From NCBI GenBank assembly GCA_944358895.1, contig CALVSB010000005.1, positions 1-64,000 on the forward strand: DNA of 64,000 bases. Direction: 5' to 3'. The notes below the pieces were generated by a model that saw nothing but the letters and a program-made list of their open reading frames with translations, did no database searches and was not told the origin of the DNA. Positions 24,183-30,470 of the stretch are shown one piece after another. How positions within the stretch are numbered: the stretch's first letter is position 1; each line of letters begins with the position of its first letter. This DNA is from an uncultured Bacilli bacterium. Lineage in GTDB: Bacteria > Bacillota_I > Bacilli_A > RFN20 > CAG-826. Both the position numbers and the translations under genes were made by a program.

Positions 24183-25388
24183 ATGCGAATCCTCATCGTC
24201 TGCCAGTACTACTACCCGGAAAAGGTAACGATTACGCCGATTGCCGAAGACCTCGTGAAAAGGGGTCACGACGTGACGGTCGTGACCGGGCGGCCCAACT
24301 ATGGGCTCAATGGCATCCCAAAGGCTTACCGCCACCTTTCCTACGAAGAAAGGAACGGAGTCAAAATCCACCGCGTTTGGCTCTATCCCCGGAAGAAGGG
24401 GAAGGTTTCGCTCATTCTCAATTACCTGAGCTTCAATTTCTCTTCCCGGCGGTTCCTTTCCGGTTTGAAGGAGCAATACGACGTCGTCTATTCGATGTCG
24501 ATGTCGCCCGTTATGTCCGTGCAGGGAGCAGGGTGCTTTGCCAAGAAGCACCATATTCCCCACGTGCTTCATTGCCTCGACCTTTGGCCGGAGTCGGCCG
24601 TCGTGGCGGGAAACGTCAATCCCGAGCATCTTCTTTACCGGATCCTCTATCGCTGGTCGCGGAAAATCTATCTTGGGGCCGATGAGATCCTCATTTCGTC
24701 GCCCTCGTTCAAGGACTATTTTGTCTCGACGCTTCGGATGCCAGCTTCCAATATTTCCTATCTCCCCCAGCCTCCGTTAATCGAGGCTGATGACGGGCCA
24801 AGGGAGGCGAAGGCGGTTGAACTGCCTGCCGGCTTCAACCTCGTCTATGCCGGCAATGTTGGAAAGTTGCAGCTCATCGAAGAGATGATCGAGGCCATCA
24901 AGAAACTGCCGAAGGATTCCGCCTTCCATTTTCATGTCATCGGCACGGGAGCTAGTCTCGAAGCCGCGGAAAAGAAAGCCAAGGAACTTGGCATCCAGGA
25001 CAAAGTTGTTTTCCACGGCTCGAAAAGCGTGGCCGAAGTGGCTTCCTACTATGAGAAGGCCGACATGATCCTGGTCTCCCTCCGAAGCGGCGCCTCACCC
25101 GTTTACAAGACCATTCCCAACAAACTCATTACTTCCCTAGCCTATGGAAAACCGATTTTCGGGCTGATTGCCGGCGACGGAAGGGAACTCCTCGAGCAGA
25201 TTGGCGGCAGCCTCATCGTCGACGAGATCCGCGACCGGATCGTCATCGGGCTTCAAAAGGCCATGACGCTGACCAAAGAGCAAAAAGAGGCCATGGGAAA
25301 AGCCAACCGCGAAGCTTTCATAGATCGTTTCTCGTTTGAAAAAGTAATGGATCAGTTGGAGGCAGCCATTGTCTCTTCCAAGAAGTGA
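24183..25388 (+). CDS. GT4 glycosyltransferase (WbuB-like)
   Basis: The 401-residue GT-B fold glycosyltransferase has an N-terminal Rossmann start MRILIVCQYYYPE, with TVVTGRPNY and SMSPVMSVQGAG. LHCLDLWPESAV is characteristic of the WbuB/L-fucosamine transferase branch of GT4. The C-terminal GT4 domain has YAGNVGKLQLIEEMIEA and the donor-binding IPNKLITSLAYGKPI. It probably transfers an amino sugar from a UDP donor to a lipid-linked glycan at the inner face of the membrane. CapE and CapF, which make UDP-L-FucNAc, are encoded 38 kb away in the same window, so FucNAc is a plausible donor (inference). It overlaps tail-to-tail by 37 nt with the next gene. Confidence 0.9.
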   Translation: MRILIVCQYYYPEKVTITPIAEDLVKRGHDVTVVTGRPNYGLNGIPKAYRHLSYEERNGVKIHRVWLYPRKKGKVSLILNYLSFNFSSRRFLSGLKEQYDVVYSMSMSPVMSVQGAGCFAKKHHIPHVLHCLDLWPESAVVAGNVNPEHLLYRILYRWSRKIYLGADEILISSPSFKDYFVSTLRMPASNISYLPQPPLIEADDGPREAKAVELPAGFNLVYAGNVGKLQLIEEMIEAIKKLPKDSAFHFHVIGTGASLEAAEKKAKELGIQDKVVFHGSKSVAEVASYYEKADMILVSLRSGASPVYKTIPNKLITSLAYGKPIFGLIAGDGRELLEQIGGSLIVDEIRDRIVIGLQKAMTLTKEQKEAMGKANREAFIDRFSFEKVMDQLEAAIVSSKK

Positions 25389-26422
25389 AGAAGCGGTTTC
25401 GACCAGTGGGAAACACCATATTCATTGACGACCATCTTTCCGGAAGTATTCGGCTTCAAACCCTTGAGGCCGCCTTTTTCGTCTTTATGGGCAAGGAAGT
25501 ACTTTTCAAAAACTGATTCGTCGATGAAGTCGATGCTGTCTTTGTAGCGCGGATAGAAGTAGGGATGGCGGGTCGAAACGATCGGCCGTCCCGAGGCCAG
25601 GTACTCGAACATCTTGGAAGGAATTGATTCCTGGTCGAGTTCGGGATCGAGGGGCCGGGGATTAAGAAGGAGGGCAGCCCCTGCCTCATAGGAAGCGTTC
25701 TCTTTTTCCGTCAGCTGTCCAAGGAAGACAACCCGGCTGTCGTTGATTTGTAGATCGGAAGCGTGGCCGGCGACTAATAGGGGCCAGCGGAGGTCGGCCT
25801 TGAGATAGGCTTCAACGAGCGAAGGGCCGCCGAAACGACTGGACAGAGCCCCAGCAAAATAAAGATAGGGAGATTCTTCCTTATGGGGCACGGCCGCTTC
25901 TTCCCGGACGATACCCGGAAGGAGGAAGGACGGTTTATTGGGGAGAACGAGCGCCGGGCAAATGGCAATCGAAGCCGAAGCGCTTTTCCAAAGTTCGTTC
26001 ACGGCAATTCGAAAATAAAAAGGGGCTTTTGCGATGTTTTTTGGATGGTCAGTGATGATTCCGACGGCTTTTACGGCTCTTTCCTTGGCTTTGGCGATGG
26101 CTACTTGCCCGAGCTTAACAGCCAGGGTGTCAAAGAGGACGATATCAAAATCGTTAATGCCGAGATCGTTGAACTGATTGGCCAGGGGAAGGAGGATTCC
26201 GCGGGGGACAAGATAGTGCCAGCCCGGGCAACGGACGATGTCTTTGCTAGCGATGTTCGAGGGGAGGAGGGTTACGCACTCGACTTCGGCTCCTAAACGG
26301 AGGGAAGCGATGAGACGCGAGTGGAAATTCTGGTTGGAGGGGTTATTGAGAGCGTATCCCTCGTTGAGCAGCCGCTCGTAGAAGGGGTCGGGAAGAGCCC
26401 TCGTGAAGTAGAGGATTTTCAT
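25352..26422 (-). CDS. Glycosyltransferase
   Basis: The 356-residue protein (from ATG 26422) opens MKILYFTRALPD. In its second half it has YLYFAGALSSRFGGPSLV, VVFLGQLTEKENASYEAGA and SIPSKMFEYLASGRPIVS. That is the donor-binding C-terminal half of GT4-type glycosyltransferases. The N-terminal half is more divergent, so the sugar is unknown. The chosen start forms an ATGA overlap with the upstream glycosyltransferase gene, which indicates translational coupling; an ATG 18 nt upstream is possible but less likely. The two genes form a minus-strand operon facing the WbuB-like gene, whose 3' end it overlaps by 37 nt. Confidence 0.85.
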   Translation of the reverse strand: MKILYFTRALPDPFYERLLNEGYALNNPSNQNFHSRLIASLRLGAEVECVTLLPSNIASKDIVRCPGWHYLVPRGILLPLANQFNDLGINDFDIVLFDTLAVKLGQVAIAKAKERAVKAVGIITDHPKNIAKAPFYFRIAVNELWKSASASIAICPALVLPNKPSFLLPGIVREEAAVPHKEESPYLYFAGALSSRFGGPSLVEAYLKADLRWPLLVAGHASDLQINDSRVVFLGQLTEKENASYEAGAALLLNPRPLDPELDQESIPSKMFEYLASGRPIVSTRHPYFYPRYKDSIDFIDESVFEKYFLAHKDEKGGLKGLKPNTSGKMVVNEYGVSHWSKPLLHFLEETMAASN

Positions 26423-27555
26423 TTCGACGAGCCTTTCCAAAATTCGCTAAGAAGTTCGAGATGGGCCGTTACCATGGTCTCAACCGTATTGTGGCGGGCC
26501 ACCTCAATCGCAGCTTCGCCTTTTTCATCGCTCAGGGGTTCGTTGATCGCTTTGAGGAATGCCTCTTCACTTGATGGGTCGATGAGCCACCCAGCCCGGT
26601 CGTTGGCCAGGAGTTTCAAGGCCGCGTTGGAGTGGATGGAACCAATGACCGGCGTGCCTTGCGATAGCGATTCATTGACGACATGTCCGTAGATATCTTC
26701 CTTGGTCAGGAAGATCGATCCATTCGCATGGTAAAGAGCCTTGAGAATGCCCTCGTGGTTAAGGAACGGGTAGAGGACCACGTTCTTCAACCCGTGCTTT
26801 TGGATGAAGGAAAGATATTGTTCCTTCTGCCCGCCTTCTCCAATCATGATGAGCAGGTAGCTTGTGGGGACCTTGGTCCAATAGGCGAGAAGCTGCTGGC
26901 CGTTTTTCCGCTCGATGTAGGAACCGATGGCAAGATAGACGCGCTGGATGCCCGGCATGGCGGCCTTGGTCAAAGGGTCTTCCGACCAGTAGGCCATTTT
27001 TTGTTCGTGAGCGAGCGGCTTTTCGGGGATGTTTTCCTCGCGGATCGTCGAATAGGGGTAGGTCTTGATTTTCCCGAGGTCGGCTCCATAGTGAGCCAAA
27101 TAGGAACTGGAATGCTCATCGGGGGAGAGATACAAGGCGGCTCCCTTAATGAAGTGTTCTTTGAGCTTCTTCTTAAACCACGGCTCCCTGCCTTTCACGA
27201 TTCCTCCGTTGATGGCAAAGACATAGGGGATCTTTTTGCGCTTGAGGTAGGAAATGAGGCGCATTTCCGCCAAGGTGGAATAGCCGTTCACGACGATGAC
27301 ATCGGGCTTTTCAAATTCGACGATCTTGGGAAGTTCCCGGGAATAGACATTGTGCTTTCCGATGGGCCGGCCCTTCAGGTAGAGGGGGCGATAACCGGGG
27401 CAGCAAGCCTCCCGGTTTTCGTACCACTTGTCGTTCCGGTCGCTTTCCCCGCGGCGTTCGTACACGGCAACAACCTCGCCGACCCTCGGGCCGAGTTTTT
27501 TCAAAAATGCAACCTTGTAGGGGGCCGGATGATTGAAAACCCAAAGAACCTTCAT
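26419..27555 (-). CDS. GT4 glycosyltransferase
   Basis: The 378-residue GT-B glycosyltransferase begins MKVLWVFNHPAPYKVAFLK, a common start for GT4 enzymes. The central VYLAIGSYIERKNGQQLL and the C-terminal NGSIFLTKEDIYGHVVNESLS carry the E-x7-E-type donor site, followed by GTPVIGS. There is no membrane segment; it acts at the cytoplasmic face in surface glycan assembly. It is the first gene of a two-gene minus-strand operon. A TATAAT lies 11 nt before the ATG, without a Shine-Dalgarno sequence. Confidence 0.9.
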   Translation of the reverse strand: MKVLWVFNHPAPYKVAFLKKLGPRVGEVVAVYERRGESDRNDKWYENREACCPGYRPLYLKGRPIGKHNVYSRELPKIVEFEKPDVIVVNGYSTLAEMRLISYLKRKKIPYVFAINGGIVKGREPWFKKKLKEHFIKGAALYLSPDEHSSSYLAHYGADLGKIKTYPYSTIREENIPEKPLAHEQKMAYWSEDPLTKAAMPGIQRVYLAIGSYIERKNGQQLLAYWTKVPTSYLLIMIGEGGQKEQYLSFIQKHGLKNVVLYPFLNHEGILKALYHANGSIFLTKEDIYGHVVNESLSQGTPVIGSIHSNAALKLLANDRAGWLIDPSSEEAFLKAINEPLSDEKGEAAIEVARHNTVETMVTAHLELLSEFWKGSSK

Positions 27556-27566
27556 GTTCGGGGCTA

Positions 27567-27572
27567 ATTATA
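27567..27572 (-). promoter_or_regulatory. -10 box, short-leader start
   Basis: TATAAT on the minus strand lies 11 nt before the ATG at 27555. The leader would be about 4-5 nt. Confidence 0.45.
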
Positions 27573-27604
27573 AGGTCATTGACCGGTCTTTCTCAGTTAA
27601 GGTT

Positions 27605-27610
27605 TATAGT
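27605..27610 (+). promoter_or_regulatory. -10 box, leaderless start of ung
   Basis: TATAGT is 6 nt before the ATG at 27617. A TTGACC at 27579-27584 is 20 nt upstream of it, longer than ideal spacing. Confidence 0.4.
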
Positions 27611-27616
27611 TATCCC

Positions 27617-28279
27617 ATGCTAAGAGACTGGAAGGAACTTTTCGATCGGGTCAAAGCGGCCCCTTATTCCAAGACGCTCAACGCTTTTCTCGACCATGAA
27701 TATCAGACCAAGACCATCTACCCGCCGCGGGACATGATGTTCCAAGCCTTTCGCTTCACCTCGCCCAAGACCTTGAAAGCCGTCATCATCGGGCAGGACC
27801 CTTATCACAACCCCGCCGAGGCGATGGGAATGTCCTTTTCGGTCCCGATTGGCATCGACCCGCCTCCTTCCCTCATCAACATTTACAAGGAAATCGAGGC
27901 CGATACGGGAACGAAGATGGATTTCGAGCGCGGCGACCTGACTCCCTGGGCTGAGCAGGGCGTGCTCCTTTTAAACGCCTATCTGTCGGTCGAGGCTGGA
28001 AAACCGCTTTCCCATAAGCGCCCGGAATACGAGGCTTTCATGAAGGACACGATGGAGTACATCGATACTTTGCCCCAGCCGATTGTTTTCTTCCTTTGGG
28101 GAAGCTTTGCCCGGAAGTACAAATTTGACATCCATCATCCGAACCGGCTCATTCTTGAAAGCGTTCACCCTTCGCCTCTATCGGCCAATCGCGGAGGGTG
28201 GTTCGGCAACCATCATTTCTCGAGATGCAACGCCTTTCTCGTCGATAACGGATCGACCCCGATCGACTGGAAGATTTGA
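27617..28279 (+). CDS. ung: Uracil-DNA glycosylase (family 1)
   Basis: The 220-residue UDG removes uracil from DNA in base-excision repair. The water-activating loop GQDPYHNPAEAMGMSFSVP, LLNAYLSVEAGKPLSHK and the catalytic-His loop HPSPLSANRGGWFG are all present. The length is standard from the ATG at 27617. The longer in-frame reading to 27533 is rejected because it would run back through the promoter. It is divergent from the glycosyltransferase operon. Confidence 0.97.
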   Translation: MLRDWKELFDRVKAAPYSKTLNAFLDHEYQTKTIYPPRDMMFQAFRFTSPKTLKAVIIGQDPYHNPAEAMGMSFSVPIGIDPPPSLINIYKEIEADTGTKMDFERGDLTPWAEQGVLLLNAYLSVEAGKPLSHKRPEYEAFMKDTMEYIDTLPQPIVFFLWGSFARKYKFDIHHPNRLILESVHPSPLSANRGGWFGNHHFSRCNAFLVDNGSTPIDWKI

Positions 28280-28317
28280 TTAACAACAATCAACTCTCCT
28301 TAAGACATTAATAAAAA

Positions 28318-28326
28318 TGGTATATT
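28318..28326 (+). promoter_or_regulatory. Extended -10 promoter
   Basis: TG-G-TATATT lies 17 nt before ATG 28344, and the short leader contains GAGGTAA as ribosome-binding site. Confidence 0.45.
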
Positions 28327-28343
28327 CCCGACTGAGGTAACTT

Positions 28344-29645
28344 ATGGACAATAACAAGAAAACCATCGAGGAAAAGATCCTCGATGCCGAGGAAAGCGTC
28401 ATCGATCCCGACGTATCGGCGACCGAGGGCGGAGCCGCTTCCTCGATCGAGGAAACCGCGGAAACGGTCGCTCACGAAGAAAGCCCGGCCGTAACTTCGG
28501 CCGAAGGAAAGCCGGCTGCAGCCGACGATGACGACGGCTTTACCGACGAAGTAGACCTTAGCCAAGAGATCGCGGCCCAGGACGAAAAGAAGGTCGAGGA
28601 AGCCAAGCCGGCCGAACCGACGATCGACCTCTACAAAGAAGAAGAGGCCAAGGAAGAAGACCCGGCCGCGGCCAAGAAGGAACTCGAAGAAAAAAGTGCT
28701 CTCCTCGAAACCGAGGAAGACCTTCAGGCCATCGAGGCGGCTCGCCAGGTTTTCTATTCCTTTTACAAGAAGGCCAGTCGCATCAAATGGATCGTCACCG
28801 TCCTCATGATCGTCATCGTGGCGGTGGCCTGGATCGTCCCTAGCTTCATTCAGACCGGTGTCGACGAGGAAGGAAACGCCGTTGGCCTTCCGACCGAGGT
28901 TACCCTTGGCATCGGCATCGGCGGCATCGTCCTCATGCTCGCCATCCTGCTCGGCTTCAATGTCTACTACAAGAAGCGGGTCGAGAAGGCGATGAGCGAT
29001 TACTTCAACTCCTACTACACGGCCAATGACGACTATGTCTTCGGCGGACTCGTTTCCGACCGGACGGGGAACGTCGACTGCAAGATCAAAGACACTGATC
29101 TCACCGATGCCGGCCTCTACCGGGACGTCTTCAAAGTCGGAAGCCGGGATGCCATCGAGTTTACCTACAACGGCCACAAGGCCCTCTATTGCGACTGCTC
29201 GGCTTCGGTCAAAGGGCAGAAGAGCCTTGCGACTGTCTTCGTCGGCAAGATGATGCGGATCGACAACGACTTCCAAGGCAACGAACTCCTCGTCTACTTG
29301 AAGGGCAACAAGCGGGCTCTTCCTCCGACGACGCTTGAGGGACGTAACCTCATCGAAGACACGAAAACGACGCTCGTCTATGGCGAGCACGACAGCAAGC
29401 GCCTTCTCACCAAGGAAGTCCGCAACGCCATCGCGAACATCACGACGGACTCCATCCTGGTTGACTTGAGCATTCTCGTGAAGCCGGGCAAGACATACTT
29501 CTTCTTCGGCTACGAGGATTCCCTCATGGTTCTTCCTTACGATAAGCCCTTCGACCCGAAGCCGACGATGCATCTCAAGGAAGACACGAGGAAGACGTTT
29601 GCTTTGGTCGACGCCCTCGACAAAGCCATCTCCCATCTTAACTAA
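28344..29645 (+). CDS. DUF3137-like membrane protein with acidic disordered N-terminus
   Basis: The 433-residue protein has a low-complexity acidic N-terminus (about 1-120, rich in Glu, Ala and Asp), two adjacent TM helices near 150-170 and 190-212, and a cytoplasmic C-terminal domain of about 220 residues. That domain contains GHKALYCDCSASVKG, FVGKMMRIDNDFQGNELLVY, LTKEVRNAIANI and YFFFGYEDSLMVLPYD. The order of motifs is like DUF3137 proteins (two TMs followed by a predicted cytoplasmic domain). The family match is tentative and no function is known. It has its own promoter and terminator and is a single-gene unit. Confidence 0.8.
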   Translation: MDNNKKTIEEKILDAEESVIDPDVSATEGGAASSIEETAETVAHEESPAVTSAEGKPAAADDDDGFTDEVDLSQEIAAQDEKKVEEAKPAEPTIDLYKEEEAKEEDPAAAKKELEEKSALLETEEDLQAIEAARQVFYSFYKKASRIKWIVTVLMIVIVAVAWIVPSFIQTGVDEEGNAVGLPTEVTLGIGIGGIVLMLAILLGFNVYYKKRVEKAMSDYFNSYYTANDDYVFGGLVSDRTGNVDCKIKDTDLTDAGLYRDVFKVGSRDAIEFTYNGHKALYCDCSASVKGQKSLATVFVGKMMRIDNDFQGNELLVYLKGNKRALPPTTLEGRNLIEDTKTTLVYGEHDSKRLLTKEVRNAIANITTDSILVDLSILVKPGKTYFFFGYEDSLMVLPYDKPFDPKPTMHLKEDTRKTFALVDALDKAISHLN

Positions 29646-29651
29646 GAAAAG

Positions 29652-29681
29652 GCCGGCTTCCGTGAACGGAGCCGGTTTTTT
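29652..29681 (+). terminator. Intrinsic terminator
   Basis: The stem CCGGCTTCCG-TGAA-CGGAGCCGG (one bulged T) is followed by TTTTTT. Confidence 0.88.
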
Positions 29682-29767
29682 CATGCCTAGGCAAAATTTG
29701 TTTTCATAAAAAGAAAGGCCTTTTGCAAAGGTTTTGGAAGGAAGACTGCCATTTCTCACGTACGTGT

Positions 29768-29796
29768 GTGACAGGCGCGCATTGTTAGACGATAAT
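29768..29796 (+). promoter_or_regulatory. Promoter of the exported-protein pair
   Basis: -35 GTGACA (29768-29773), a 17 nt spacer and -10 GATAAT (29791-29796). The predicted start, about 29803, excludes the ATG at 29797 and leaves a GTG at 29803 or the ATG at 29818 as start codon. Confidence 0.55.
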
Positions 29797-29817
29797 ATGC
29801 TCGTGACGAAACGAGGT

Positions 29818-30468
29818 ATGGCATCGCGGAAGCGCCGCTTCCTTGCTCTCGGGCTGACCCTTCTATCGCTTTCCTGCGTCGGTCTCTTTTCCATTGCTTT
29901 TGCTTCTTGGAGTTTCGATGAGGCAGGGGCGGCGGGGCCGGCCGTTATCTCGGGAATCGATGCGAACGTAGGTACGGTCGTCGATTTCAGCGGCACGTCT
30001 TATCTACGTCTCACTACTTCTTCAGTTTCTGCCTTCAACGAGCAATATGGGTTTGTTCAACCAGATGGCTCCTTTGGGAATAGCGGATCGGTCGCGGCTC
30101 TCTTTTACGTAAATGGCAGCGGTATTTCAGATAAGCTTGGCGGCAGCCAGTTCGGCATTAAGGTTACCGGTGGCTTTGGAGATAATGCTTTTGCACTTTC
30201 CGGCAGCTACGACTACGCCTTTGGGGCGGGCAATATCTCTGAGATTGCTTCGGCAGAGCCGTATCGAGTCGACGGAAGCACAAAAACCCCGGGGAGCGAT
30301 GGGAGTGTAACGACTGACCTTCTTTCTGCGGCGGATATGACCACCGTCTCTTGGTTCTGCATTTGGTTTGATTTTAGCGTTCCGGATTCGTCGGCATGGC
30401 CGACTTTGGAATCGGATATTAAGGCTGCTGGGCTTAATTTGAGCATCCTTTTGGAGGCGAGGTCCTAG
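29818..30468 (+). CDS. Exported protein with TasA/camelysin-like signal region
   Basis: The 216-residue protein has a basic start (MASRKRRF), a hydrophobic signal segment to about residue 28, and then FASWSFDE. A short W/F motif just after the signal peptide is reminiscent of TasA/camelysin-type secreted fibre proteins, but no SipW peptidase is in the window and the rest is not diagnostic. The mature region is Gly/Ser-rich and predicted beta, with no cysteine-rich or catalytic motif. It is followed after 2 nt by the Hint-domain surface protein, which has a similar SSW motif after its own signal peptide. The two are therefore one operon and probably one surface system. GTG 29803 is an alternative start. 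Confidence 0.65.
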   Translation: MASRKRRFLALGLTLLSLSCVGLFSIAFASWSFDEAGAAGPAVISGIDANVGTVVDFSGTSYLRLTTSSVSAFNEQYGFVQPDGSFGNSGSVAALFYVNGSGISDKLGGSQFGIKVTGGFGDNAFALSGSYDYAFGAGNISEIASAEPYRVDGSTKTPGSDGSVTTDLLSAADMTTVSWFCIWFDFSVPDSSAWPTLESDIKAAGLNLSILLEARS

Positions 30469-30470
30469 CC

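Noticed and set aside
29734-29817. Longer N-terminus for the TasA-like exported protein
   Set aside because: It would extend the coding region back through the promoter and place a non-hydrophobic stretch before the signal peptide.
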